64,000 bases of DNA from Panagrolaimus kolymaensis (lineage: Eukaryota > Nematoda > Chromadorea > Rhabditida > Panagrolaimidae): positions 310,001 to 374,000 of the forward strand of contig JAJQJQ010000049.1 of assembly GCA_028622995.1 (NCBI GenBank). The letters are read 5' to 3'. Below, piece after piece: positions 35,946 to 47,070 of this stretch (position 1 is its first letter; every line of letters begins with the position of its first letter). A model generated the notes under the pieces. It was not told the DNA's origin. It did no database searches and worked only from the letters and a program-made list of their open reading frames with translations. The position numbers and the translations under genes are program-made.

Positions 35946-36360
35946 TATTTAAATTTGTTGGAGAAATAATAAATAATTACAAAATTTTATTTTACTTACA
36001 AAAATCGAAGAAAAAATACGTACAAAAATATTTATTTGGCTAAAATTTAAAGCTGAAACACACTTTCCTGTATTTTCTTATCATTCCTTTTATTTAAGTC
36101 TTTCGAGAATTTTTTCGGAAAAATACGAAACGCAAAATGGCTTAATAAACATCTAAAAATTAAACCTTTTTTTTGAACAAAAAATAAACCAAAACTCAAG
36201 CTAAAAAGAAGCAACAGTAAATGAGTTTTTTTGGCATAATGTTTGCTTTTGATAAATAATTTGCAACTTTGTTTTTTTGCTTCAAACGTTTCTATGTTTC
36301 ATTCAAGCTAATCTTATTCATCAAATGTGTCATCAAACTCGTGATTTGTAATTCAAGTAA

Positions 36361-37810
36361 GTGATGATTACAAATAAAAGAAATATCCTGTTTCATATGT
36401 TCAATGTTTCTATAAGAAAGCAGAAGTTTCAAAAATGTAAAGAAGAAATTACCAAAGGAATGATTTGCTGTCAACCATTTATGCTTTCTCGTCGTCTCCC
36501 AGCAATTAAATGTTCATTTAATCCTGTTTCAAAAATGCCTCCATCTCAATCTTCACGTCAACTGCTCCTGGGAACAGCAAATTTACCGTTGGAATGTAAA
36601 AAAGAAAATGGTGATAAATCAAATAGTTCAATCGTGATTACAAGAAAAGCCAAATTTCTTGATGACATTACTCTTGCTTTACAACAACGTGATTTGAATG
36701 AAGTACGAAAACTCTTTTCTAGCTCGCCATGGTTATTTGTTTACGACGATGCTAAAATGTTAAATGCATTGCTACTATGGATTGAAGAATCGCCGACAAA
36801 AGCTTTAATACTTCTTGAATTCTTCATGGATACATTGGCTCACAATTATTATCAACTTCCAGAAAGCTTTGCTGATAACTTTATTCAAAAGTTTAATAAG
36901 TTTGTTTCTTTTGCTAAATTTCTTTGCAACCTTCGTTCTTTTTTTAGAATATCTCATTTGCCGTCATTTGAAAAAGTCGAAGTTGGAAATGATCGTAAAT
37001 GTGTTAATTGTTCATCAAAATTTGATCCAAAGCCAACATTCACTGAAGAAGGGTTAGCTGCATTTTCACGAGCTCTAAATGATTATGCTAAAGAAGAAAA
37101 GGTACCATCAAAAGAAATTGAAAAGCTCCAATCTTGTGCAACCATCTTATTGAAATGGAAAAAAGAAAACTCAAGTTCGTCACCTATTTGTTTGGCTGAT
37201 GTTCCCAATATTATTCATAATAACATTGAAGGCTCCAATCATTTAGCAGATCTTCGATACCTGCCACTTTTCTTAGATGAAATGTTACCAAATTTTTCTG
37301 CTGTTGGTTTAATTTCAAAGTTTGATTTGCCTGATGACACCATTCAAGAACTTGAAGATATGAAAAGAGTTTTTTATTATAAAGCATATAAGACTGAGTA
37401 AGTATTTTTTTGTTTTTGTTTTTAACTAACCAAACATTTTTTAGCTATCGCCATAATCTTATTCTACTTTTGATGTTTACTGAATGTGGTAAAGATACTT
37501 ATATTGTTACAAATGATAAATATCTTGATCATATGCATTATCTCAAGAAGATGAAGTGTCCACTTCCTTTAACACAAATATTTGGCATTCTTCGAAGCAG
37601 ATGTTTGAGGTTCAATAAGAGTACTGGAGTTTTAGAGGTTTGATATTTTACTTTTAATAAATGTATGTAATTTCTATATAATTTTAGAATCCATGTGAAA
37701 TTTCGCCATTCGTTCATCAAACATCAACTGGTTATCATTTTGCAATTCGACGTCCTTTAGATGAAAATGGAACTGCCTATAACTATTATTGCTGTGATAA
37801 ATTATTTTAA
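36361..37810 (+). CDS. X4: PRORP/MRPP3-like protein lacking a second catalytic Asp
   Basis: Exons 36361-36899, 36948-37397, 37445-37637 and 37688-37810 give 434 residues from the first ATG, or 401 from the M-I-C-C-Q start shared with X2 and X5 (36460). The N-terminal extension M-M-I-T-N-K-R is shared with X1. K-C-V-N-C, A-D-V-P-N, V-T-N-D and the C-terminal G-Y-H-F with Y-Y-C-C are kept. However the catalytic pair reads Y-R-H-N: both positions (usually Asp-Asp) are replaced, so this copy is predicted to be a poor or inactive nuclease. The reading frame is open throughout and splice sites are intact, so it is not an obvious pseudogene. Confidence 0.75.
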
Positions 37811-38066
37811 TGTTCTTTTCTTTTACTTTGTTTTTGTTTGACAAATATTTAATAAAACTTTTTTTCAAAAATTGTCTTTTTTTATTGTCCATTTCAAGCT
37901 AAACCTTTGTTTTAAAGATCTTTATCAACGCTTTATAAGCTGCATTCATTTTTATCGAAATCATTATTAAGCTTTGTTTTTTCAGCAGAATAGGAAAAAA
38001 CTTGTTGCTGCTTCATTTTTGCATCGTTTATTGATTTATTTTTCTTTCCTTTAAATACAAACAAAT

Positions 38067-38160
38067 ATGGTTTGGCATGTTGGAATAGAAGCATTTGGTG
38101 AAATTGTTTCAGTTTATGAAACCGAATCAAAGCGACAAAATGCATTTTAAATTCGAGCAC
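38067..38160 (+). pseudogene. Y4: relic of Y exon 1
   Basis: ATG and M-V-W-H-V-G-I-E-A-F-G-E-I-V-S-V-Y-E-T are present, but a TAA interrupts at the F-S-I-R-A position, and no exon 2 exists downstream. Confidence 0.75.
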
Positions 38161-38269
38161 ATAAGTATGTAACAGCGAGAGTCTTTAGTATGGATTTAGA
38201 GCCTATTACAAAAGAAATACATAACTTCGTCATTAGAAAAATTTTCAAAAATATTATTTTCGTTTTAAC

Positions 38270-38890
38270 CATCGCCAGTCTTAACAGGGACACTCAATGA
38301 AATTTGCGTAGGTTCTTTTTTTGTGAAGCCGCAAATTCTTTAAGTAGTTCTTGTGTATCATAAACTTCGCCATTGGAGAAAGTTTATTTTTGGGTGAAAG
38401 TAACAAAATAAATTTCTTTTCTTCGGTCTCGAGGAAAATTCTAACCTTAAAATCAAAAATTTATTTAATTTATTATTTTTTGTTTTATTTAAAAAATTCA
38501 TTAAAATAATTACTAACATTGCTCATTCATAGCATCGTCACCTTTTTCTACAGCTTCTTCTTTGGCATGATAAATTTTGGAACCATTTGAAGCCACAAAT
38601 TTCTAAATAATTTTATATTTATGAAAGAAAATTGTATAAAAATTATATGAAAACATATTTTATAAAAATATCCAGAAAAAATCCGTTTCTTTTTTTGTGT
38701 AGGATTTAAATCCTCTAAAAACTCTAAATCGCGGATGTTTTTGTTATTAAAAGCTCGAGCTATTTCGAGCTTGTCTTCAAATGATAAATCTAAACGGTTA
38801 TTAAACTTAGATGCAACAGGATTTTATATCACGTTAAAATGGAAGTCTCATGACACAATCATCTTCAGGCCATCTTGATAGAAATGCTTC
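38270..38890 (-). pseudogene. Decayed minus-strand gene, unit 4
   Basis: Three exon-like blocks on the minus strand repeat those at 41640-42305. One near 38515-38605 reads K-F-V-A-S-N-G-S-K-I-Y-H-A-K-E-E-A-V. One near 38700-38835 reads K-F-N-N-R-L-D-L-S-F-E-D-K-L-E-I-A-R. One at 38278-38380 reads N-G-E-V-Y-D-T-Q-E-L-L-K-E-F, with a one-base change against the unit 5 copy. The blocks do not join into a clean frame in either unit. Family not recognised. Confidence 0.5.
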
Positions 38891-39156
38891 ATTTTTTAAT
38901 TTTACCATTAAAAAATCTTTTTAAAAAATAAATAAAAAATAATGTTAAAATATTCAAAAAAAGGAAGAAGAAAAAATAGATGTGTAAAAAATTTACCGCC
39001 TCTTTTGGTTCAAATTTTTTTTGCTCTCCAAACAAAAAAGCTAATTTGATTTTCAAAATAAAAACTTGTAAAAAAAATTTAACCTCAAATTTCAATTGTA
39101 ATTAAAGGCGTATTCCAAAAAAAAAGAAGCGAAAATTAATCAAAGAAAATTTTCAG

Positions 39157-39404
39157 AAGGAGCAGCAAAATATTTTGATGAAACAACAATAACGACAAAT
39201 TTTTGAATTGGTTTAAATAATGTTTCGAATCCAGGAAATTGGATTTGGACCGATCGCTCAACTTTGGATTTCACTGAATTCTCCTCAGATTTTGAACCAA
39301 ATAATTTTTCATGGAAATGTGGAGCATTAAATGTTCAAACAGGATTGTGGGAATCTAATGATTGGTCTAAATAAAAACCATATGTTTGTATGTTGCCAAT
39401 TTAG
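39157..39404 (+). pseudogene. C-type lectin pseudo-exon in unit 5
   Basis: Homologous to 29125-29369. The F-W-I-G tryptophan codon is now TGA, and the Cys-to-Trp change and the stop of the unit 4 copy are also present, so these arose before the two units separated. Confidence 0.82.
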
Positions 39405-39854
39405 TATTTAAATTTGTTGGAGAAATAAAAAATAATTACATAATTTTATTTTACATTCAAAAATCGAAGAAAAAATACGCGCAAATTTTTATTTGGCTAA
39501 AAATTAAAGCCGAAAAACCATTTCTCGTAATTTTCTTATCTTTCCTTTTTTAACAAATTTTTTAAGAAGTTTTTTTTAATAAATATGAAAAACAAAATGG
39601 CTAAACAAACATCTAAAAATTAAACTTTTTGAACAAAAAAATAAACCAAAACTCAAGCTAAAAAGAAGCAACAGTAAATGAGTTTTTTTGGCATAATGTT
39701 TGCTTTTGATAAATAATTTGCAGCTTTTTTTGCTTCAAACGTTTCTAAGTTTGAAGCTAATCTTATTCGTCAATTGTGTCATCAAATTATTGATTTAACA
39801 TTTTATAAGAAAGCAGAAATTTGAAAAGTGTAAAGAAGAAAACTTACAAAAGAA

Positions 39855-41211
39855 ATGATTTGCTGTCAAGCAATGGTGCTTTCTCGTCGTCTTCCGTCAA
39901 TTAAATCTTTGTTTAATCATGTTTCAAAAATGCAGCCATCTCAATTTTCACGTCAACTACTCCTGGGAACAGCAAATTTATCGTTGGAATGCACAAAAGA
40001 AAATGATGATTTGGTTAAACCAAATAGTTCAATCGTGATTACAAAAAAAGCCGAATTTCTTGGTCCACTTACTCATGCTATTCAACAACGTGATTTGAAG
40101 GAAGCGCAAAAACGATTTTTTAGATCTCCTTTGTTATGTTTTTACGACGATGCTAAAATGTTAAATGAATTGTTAAAATGGATGGAAGAATCGCCAACAA
40201 AAGCTTTAAAACTTCTTGAAATATTTATGCATACATTGGCTCACAATCATTATCAACTTTATATCTATTTTTTTGAAAATTTTATTCAAAAGTTTAATAA
40301 GTTTGTTTCTTTTGCTAAATTTCTTTGCAACCTTCGTTCTTTTTTTAGAATATCTCATTTGCCGTCATTTGAAAAAGTCGAAGTTGGAAATGATCGTAAA
40401 TGTGTTAATTGTTCATCATATTTTGTTCCAAAACCTACTTTCACTGATGAAGGATTTGCTGCATTTTCTCGAGTTCTTTATGAATATGCAAAAGAGAAAA
40501 AGGTACCATCAAAAGAATTTGAAACGCTCCAGTCTTGTGCAACCATCTTATTGAAATGGAAAAAAGAAAACTCAAGTTCGTCACCTATTTGTTTGGCTGA
40601 TGTTAACAATATTATTCATGGTGAAGTTGAAGGCACCAATCGTTTAACAGATCTTCCATACCTGCCACTTTTCTTAGATGAAATGTTACCAAATTTTTCT
40701 GCTGTTGGTTTAATTTCAAAGTTTGATTTGCCTGATGACACCATTAAAGAACTTGAAGGTTTGAAGAGAGTTGTTTATTATAAAACATACAATGAAAAGT
40801 AAGTATTTTTTTGGTTTTGTTTTTAATTAACCAAACATATTTTAGCTATAGCCATAATCTTATTCTATTTTTGATGTTTACCGAATGTGGTAAAGACACT
40901 TATATTGTTACAAATGATCGTTTTCGTGATGATATGTTTAATCTCATAAAGATGAAGTGTCCACTTTCTTTAACACCAATATATGGCATTCTTAGAAGCA
41001 GATGTTTGAAGTTCAGTAAGAGCACTGGAGTTTTAGAGGTTTGATTTTTTACTTTTAATACACGTATATAATTTCTATATAATTTTAGAAACCATGTGAA
41101 ATCTCGCCATTCGTTCACAAAACATCAACTGGTTATCATCTTGCTATTCGACGTTCGCTTGACAAAAATGGAACTGCCTATGACTATTATTGCTGCAATA
41201 AATTATTTTAA
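39855..41211 (+). CDS. X5: PRORP/MRPP3-like protein lacking a second catalytic Asp
   Basis: Exons 39855-40300, 40349-40798, 40846-41038 and 41089-41211 give 403 residues. It keeps the basic S-R-R-L-P-S-I-K start, K-C-V-N-C-S, A-D-V-N-N, I-V-T-N-D, and G-Y-H-L with Y-Y-C-C. The catalytic pair is Y-S-H-N, with Asn in the position that is Asp in X1-X3, as in X4. Loss of the second Asp is thus shared by the two tandem units and predates their split. The frame is open and all splice sites are standard. It is followed by a Y exon 1 relic and the minus-strand remnant. Confidence 0.75.
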
Positions 41212-41454
41212 TGTTCGTTTACGTTATTTTTGTTCGATAAATATTTAATAAAACTTTTTTTCAAAAATTGTCTTTTTTTATTGCCCATTTCAAGCTAAAT
41301 CTTTGTTTTAAAGATCTTTATCAACTCTTTATAAGCTGCATTCATTTTTATCGAAATCAATATTAATCTTTTTTCTCAGCAGAATAGGAAAAAACTTGTT
41401 GCTTTATTTTTGCATGGTTTATTGATTTATTTTTCCTTCCTTTAAATTACAAAT

Positions 41455-41548
41455 ATGGTTTGGCATATTGGAATAGATTAATTTGGTGAAATTGTTTCAG
41501 TTTATGAAACGGATTCAAAGCGACAAAATGCGTTTTAAATTCGAGCAC
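41455..41548 (+). pseudogene. Y5: relic of Y exon 1
   Basis: Begins ATG, M-V-W-H-I-G-I-D, then TAA where S-F-G starts in Y3, and a second stop near F-S-I-R-A. The GTAAGT donor remains. No exon 2 follows. Confidence 0.75.
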
Positions 41549-41639
41549 GTAAGTTTGTAACAGCAAAAGTCCCTAGTATGGATTTAGAGCCTATTACAAA
41601 AGAAATACATAACTTCGTCGTTAGAAAAATTTTCAAAAA

Positions 41640-42305
41640 TATTATTTTCATTTTAACCATCGCCAGTCTTAACAGGGACACTCAATGAAATTTGCGTAGG
41701 CTCTTTTTTTGAAGCCGCAAATTCTTTAAGTAGTTCTTGTGTATCATAAACTTCGCCATTGGAGAAAGTTTATTTTTGGGTGGAAGTGACAAAATAAAAT
41801 TCTTCTCTTCGATCTCGAGGAAAATTTTAACTTCAAAATCAAAAATTTATTTAATTTATTATTTTTTGTTTTATTTAAAAAATTCATTAAAATAATTACT
41901 AACATTGCTCATTCATAGCATCGTCACCTTTTTCTACAGCTTCTTCTTTGGCATGATAAATTTTGGAACCATTTGAAGTCCCAAATTTCTAAATAATTTT
42001 ATATTTATGAAATATAATTGCATAAAAATTATATGAAAACATATTTTATAAAAATATTTAAAAGAGCCTTTTCTTTTCTTTTTTTGCGTAGGGTTTAAAT
42101 CCTCCAAATATGCTAAAAACATTTCGCGGATATTTTTGTTGTTAAAAGCTCGAGCTATTTCGAGCTTGTCTTCAAATGATAAATCTAAACGGTTATTAAA
42201 CTTAGATGCAACAGGATTTGTTTGATATCACGTTAAAATGGAAGTCTCATGAGTCATGACACAATCATCTTCAGGCCATCTTGATATGAAATGCTTCATT
42301 TTTTT
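41640..42305 (-). pseudogene. Decayed minus-strand gene, unit 5
   Basis: Minus-strand frame from about 42299 reads M-K-H-F-I-S-R-W-P-E-D-D-C-V, a TGA after S-I-L-T, and then Y-Q-T-N-P-V-A-S-K-F-N-N-R-L in the same frame. Further blocks repeat those of unit 4, including a final S-L-S-V-P-V-K-T-G-D-G. Unrecognised; better preserved here than in unit 4. Confidence 0.5.
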
Positions 42306-42405
42306 ATTTTACCATTGAAAAATCTTTTTTAAAAATAAAAACAAAATTAAAGTTAAAATATTCAAAAAAAAAATGCTGATTAAATAATTTACTGCCTCTT
42401 TTGGT

Positions 42406-42903
42406 TCAAATTGTCTTTTTTTTCTGGGAAAATCGATGACCTTTTACAAGAAAAAAAGCATGGGCATGCATGCTGACATAATTGTTTTAGAGAAAAAAGA
42501 TTTTCCAAATTCTTAGACAAATTTTTATTGATTTTTGTTTCAAAGAAAGTTCAAACCAAATCACTTTTGTGTGTTTTCTTTTTTTCCGAAGAATGTGGAA
42601 GAAAAAAAGTTAGTGTGCAAAAAAAAAGAAGAAGAGAGAAACTAAAGATAAATAAAAAGCATCCCTCGAAAAGGTACATTTTAAATATAAAAATTTAAAA
42701 AAACAAAATTTAAAAAGGATTAGGTAATCTAACATTATTTCAAACATTTATTACACCAGAAGAAAGAAAAAAATGATTCTGTGATCATTGTTGCTGCCAT
42801 TATCACTTTTTTTCCACATTTTTTTGTTAACCAAAATCAATATAAAAAATACCCACAATTTTTTTGTTTTGCTTGTTTTTATTTTTTTTTTGCTCTTCTA
42901 AAC
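42406..42903. other. Intergenic; 5' flank of lectin D
   Basis: No gene supported; A/T-rich. Confidence 0.5.
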
Positions 42904-43882
42904 ATGAAACAATTTTATTTTTTGCTGTATTTTTATTTTTTTGTTAAAATTTCTTTTGGAGCCTGTCCATCTGGAAGTGTGGAACTCCAAAATTCTTGTT
43001 ATTCATTTCAATCGACTGCTTCAAGTTATTCGGATGCCGAAGTGGATTGCCTTGATCGTTCTGGACATTTAGCTTCCATTCATGATGGATTTACAAATTC
43101 TTTAATTACAAGTTTGAAATTTTTTTGGGTTTAAAATTTTTTTTTTAAAAATACTGTAAAAATTTAGGCGAAGGAAAAAAAGCTTTTTCAAGCGCAATCG
43201 ATTTTTGGATAGGTTTACGAAGTTTATCAACTCCTCAAACTTGGCTATGGACGGATAATTCCATTTATGATTTCACTGAATGGGCTCCATCTGAACCACA
43301 AAATTTGTCAACAACCAATTGTGCGTCTTTAGTTCTACAAAATGGTTTATGGGCTTCAGCAAATTGCTCCAATAAAAAATCCTATGTTTGCAAAGTATCT
43401 CAAATTGGCCCATCTCCAACATATCCATCAAATATTTGCTCAGATCATTGGATATATTTTGAACCAACTAATTCATGTTATGGTGGAACATTTGATTATT
43501 CTCAAGATTGGGCTACAGCGGAAAAATATTGTGAAAACCAAGGAGGGTTTTTGGCTTCCATTCATAGCTTTGATGAAGCTAAATTTGTTACAGGTAATCT
43601 AACTTTTTTATTTATTTATAAACTTAATTTTTTTTTTTTGCAGCTTTTGGATATGAAACCGGTTACGGTTTATGGACTGGCCTATATTCAGATAATAATG
43701 AAACTTCATGGAAATGGTCGGATGGAACTCCATTAGATTACTTTTTATGGGATACTGGTTATCCAAGCTTAAATGTTTCAAGTTGCGGTTTGATTTATAA
43801 CAATTACATGAGAGATTTATACTGTGAAGAAACAGCGTATTTTGTTTGTAAAAAACCTGCAAATTTTAGAAGAAAAAAATAA
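42904..43882 (+). CDS. Secreted two-domain C-type lectin (D)
   Basis: Exons 42904-43111, 43168-43593 and 43644-43882, phase 1 at both junctions, give 290 residues. Signal peptide MKQFYFLLYFYFFVKISFG, then domain 1 from A-C-P-S-G-S (G-H-L-A-S-I-H, F-W-I-G, E-P-Q-N, S-Y-V-C-K) and domain 2 from I-C-S-D-H-W (G-G-F-L-A-S-I-H-S, G-L-W-T-G, W-K-W-S-D-G-T, Y-F-V-C-K-K). Domain 1 has an E-P-Q-N loop like the EPN motif; domain 2 lacks one. It is the first of three tandem copies with the same exon pattern. A start ATG further upstream (42781) is less likely since the signal peptide begins at 42904. Confidence 0.9.
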
Positions 43883-43986
43883 TTTTTTTTAAACCTTTTG
43901 TAATTTATTACTTTTTTTAAATATGTAAATTTTATTTACTCGAATTTTGACCTCTGTTGAAAGAGCAGAAATTGTAACTACATTAA

Positions 43987-44178
43987 AGGAACAAGACTAT
44001 TTGATGCCTTTTTGAAATTTCGTTTCCGTGTCATAGAAGTTGCGAATGCCAAGCGCGTGTTTGAATTTAACGTGTAATTTTTTTAATGACACGTAAATTC
44101 AAATTGCCGGTTGGCGAAATGAACTTCTATGACCCGTAAAACGAAATTTTGAAAAAGGCATCAAATAGTCTTGTTCCT
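43987..44178. mobile_element. Short MITE with TTAA target site
   Basis: Inverted termini AGGAACAAGACTATTTGATG and complement, flanked on both sides by TTAA (43983-43986, 44179-44182). A 192-bp, almost self-complementary element, in the spacer between lectins D and E. TTAA flanks fit the piggyBac type. Confidence 0.8.
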
Positions 44179-44377
44179 TTAACCAATAAAAAGACAAACA
44201 ACAAAATAAGGGTACGCATTTTTAATGTGTATGTATTTAGGGTAATCAAGGAACCAAGAACACATATTTTCATCAAATTTTTTATCATCATTTTCCCTAT
44301 AAAAAGAATGCAAAAAAAAAGTTGTAGTGCTTTCTTGAAAAACTTTTTTATTTTTTTATGTTATTTTTTTTTCAATA

Positions 44378-45439
44378 ATGAAACAACAAAAACAAAGATT
44401 TTGTGCTTTGTTTTTTATTTTTGTTGTTGCATTTTATGTAACTAAAATTTCTTCCACTTCATGTCCTAATGGAAGCATTGAAATTCAAAATGATTGTTAT
44501 ATTTTTCAATCCAATCTTAGTCAATTTTCAACATCTGAAATTGCTTGCAATTCAATTTCGGGCCATTTGGTTTCAATTCATAATGGCTTTGTAAATTCTT
44601 TTCTCATTAGTAAGAAAATTTTAGTTAAATCAAATTTATGTATTCATCATTTAATTTAATTTTTTTTCAGATGAAGCTTCAACCTATTTTAATGATTCAT
44701 CAATAAAAAATTTTTGGATTGGTTTAAATAATTCAGTGATTTCCAGAAATTGGAGTTGGACAGATAAATCGCCTTTTGATTTTAATGAATGGGCACCTTT
44801 AGAACCCCAAAATTTATCAACAACGAATTGTGCAAGTTTGATTTTACAAAATGGTTTATGGAAAAGTGATGATTGTTTTAAATCAAAACCATATGTTTGT
44901 AAAGTGCCAAATCTTTTTTATTCGACTACCATACCACAAATAACAACAACTAAATTAACACCTACTCCTTCACCATCACCAACAACGAATCCAGTTAATA
45001 TAAATTGTTCAGATGGATGGTTTAATTTTGCTCATTCATGTTATACTGGATATTATAATTCTAGACAAAATTGGACAAACGCAGAAAAACATTGTGAAGA
45101 TCAAGGAGGATTTTTAGCTTCGATTCATAGTCTTGATGAAGCTAAATTTATAGCGGGTATAAAAATAAAATTTAATTTCTTTAAAAAATACTTTCCACTT
45201 ATTTTCTTACAGCTTTTGCACATGAAAACTTATGGACAGGATTATTTTCCAATGACAATGAAGTTTCATGGCATTGGTCTGATGGAAGTCCAGTGGATTA
45301 TCTTCCATGGGGTAATGGATATCCTAATTTAAATGTTTCAAGTTGCGCATACATTTACATTTATTTTATTATTGATTATGATTGTGGAAATAATTTTTAT
45401 TTCGTTTGTAAAAAACCTGCAAATATTACAAGAATATAA
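44378..45439 (+). CDS. Secreted two-domain C-type lectin (E)
   Basis: Exons 44378-44609, 44671-45156 and 45213-45439 (phase 1 each) give 314 residues. Signal peptide with C-A-L-F-F-I-F-V-V-A-F; domain 1 from S-C-P-N-G-S with G-H-L-V-S-I-H-N, F-W-I-G, E-P-Q-N, Y-V-C-K; then a Thr/Pro/Ser-rich linker (T-T-K-L-T-P-T-P-S-P) that is much longer than in D and looks like an O-glycosylated stalk; domain 2 from N-C-S-D-G-W to Y-F-V-C-K-K. Tandem paralogue of D and F. An adjacent T-rich 5' flank is shared in style with F. Confidence 0.9.
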
Positions 45440-45570
45440 AAGGCTAAATTTTCAATGCGTTCAAAAAAAAACTTTTTTTTTACAAATTATTTTATTTTTG
45501 ATTCTAAGAATATTTTTTTCTAAAAAATAAATTATAAAATATTTTTTATTTATGGATTTTTGCATTTAAA

Positions 45571-45822
45571 GGGAGTGTCTCAGCAAACGAGAAAACTTTT
45601 CTACAGCGGGTGTTCCTAGCCGAAAGTTTCATTGTCTCAAAAGCTTACAAAGTGCTACGAATTTTTGTAGCTTTTTGTAGCATTTTGAGAAAAAAAAAAC
45701 AAAGTGCTACAAAAAGCTACAAAAAATTTGAAGCTCTTTGTAAGCTTTTGAGACAATGAAAAAAAACTTTCGGGCTAGGAACACCCGCTGTAAGGAGTTT
45801 TCTCGTTTGCTGAGACACTTCC
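45571..45822. mobile_element. MITE with TTAA/TTTAAA flanks
   Basis: Inverted termini GGGAGTGTCTCAGCAAACG and complement (one mismatch), each bordered by TTTAAA. If the target duplication is TTAA, the element starts AGGGAG. A second inner inverted repeat surrounds GTGCTACAAAAAGC. No coding capacity. In the spacer 3' of lectin E. Confidence 0.78.
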
Positions 45823-45982
45823 TTTAAATAAATAAAAAAGAAGTTCATTTCGATAATAAATTTGGTGTAACATTGATTAACCTATCTTGCAGTGAAAAAA
45901 AAATGTTGCAAGTAATTATGCGTCGACGCGAGTCAAAAAAAGTACATATTTTGCCATTTATAAAACGACGATTGAAACTTTT

Positions 45983-46721
45983 GGCTCTACTCTGTTTTAG
46001 GCGTCCGACGTACTTTTTTAGGCGTCCGAACGGAAATAGGCGTCCGAGATATCATTTTAGGCGTCCGAAACATTATAGGCGTCCGAAATTATTTAGTTCA
46101 AAAAACTTGAAAAAATATTAATTTTTTAATGTTGTTTTTTATTTTTCGAACCTTAGAGGAAAACCGCAAACCTAAAGCTGAGATACTTAGAGGAAAAACT
46201 CAACCCTAAAACTAAGATACTTAGAGGAAAAGAACCGTCGACTAAGACTGAGACTAAGGCTCAGCCTAAGATACTAAGTCTAAAACTGAGACTAAGCTAA
46301 GGGTATAAATAGAGTAATAAAATTAATATACTTACCACGTTGGTATCTTTAGCTCAGTCTTAGTCTCAGGATCTCAGTCTCAGCCTTAGGATCTCAGGCT
46401 TAGGCTTAGTCTCAGGATCTCAGTTGATGATTGCTTCCCTCTAAGTTTCTTAGCTTTAGGTTTGAGGCTTTCCTCTAAGTCTCAGTTTTAGGTTTTAGGG
46501 TTGAGGCTTTCCTCTAAGAATCTCAGTTTTAGGTTTGCGGTTTTCCTCTAAGGTTCGAAAAATAAAAAACAACATTAAAAAATTAATATTTTTTCAAGTT
46601 TTTTGAACTAAATAATTTCGGACGCCTATAATGTTTCGGACGCCTAAAATGATATCTCGGACGCCTATTTCCGTTCGGACGCCTATTTCCACCCTTCGGA
46701 CGCCTAAAACAGAGTAGAGCC
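45983..46721. mobile_element. 739-bp hAT-like foldback element
   Basis: Termini GGCTCTACTCTGTTTTAGG and complement, flanked by an exact 8-bp duplication AAACTTTT (45975-45982, 46722-46729). Both arms carry AGGCGTCCGA repeats; the centre is a run of short CTCAGTCTTAG-type repeats. Inserted in the spacer between lectins E and F. Confidence 0.9.
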
Positions 46722-47070
46722 AAACTTTTTTATTTTCATGAAAAAAAAACAAAAAAAATTTTTTTTTAAAAACTATGGCATATTAAAATTTTAATATCCT
46801 TCAATAATGAAATAATTAAAATACAATTAATTTGGGTGCAGCAAAAACTTTATATTTCGATATACATATTTAATTTCATTAAACAAACAAAAGGGCAAAA
46901 ATTAAGGTGCGTTTTTAGGGTGCATTTAGATGTAATTAAAAAAAACACACCCATTTGTCATCGCTTTTTTATCAATATTTTTTAGGTATATAAAAAGGGT
47001 GTAAAAAAGGTTGAAGTCCTTTGCTGAAAAAAGTTTTTCCATTTTATTGTTTATTGTTGGTGAATCAAAG

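Larger units (their letters stand above)
35565..38995 (+). repeat. Tandem duplication unit 4 (lectin relic, X4, Y4 relic, minus-strand relic)
   Basis: Directly repeated with 39005-42405. Both begin at a shared AAAAAGCTAATTTGATTTTC stretch and close with a CCTCTTTTGGTTCAAATT block. Order in each: lectin pseudo-exon, X gene, Y exon 1 relic, then a minus-strand gene remnant. Ends are approximate because they were located by eye. Confidence 0.8.
39005..42405 (+). repeat. Tandem duplication unit 5
   Basis: Direct repeat of 35565-38995 with the same internal order. The two units differ by many small indels and substitutions, so the duplication is not very recent. Confidence 0.8.
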
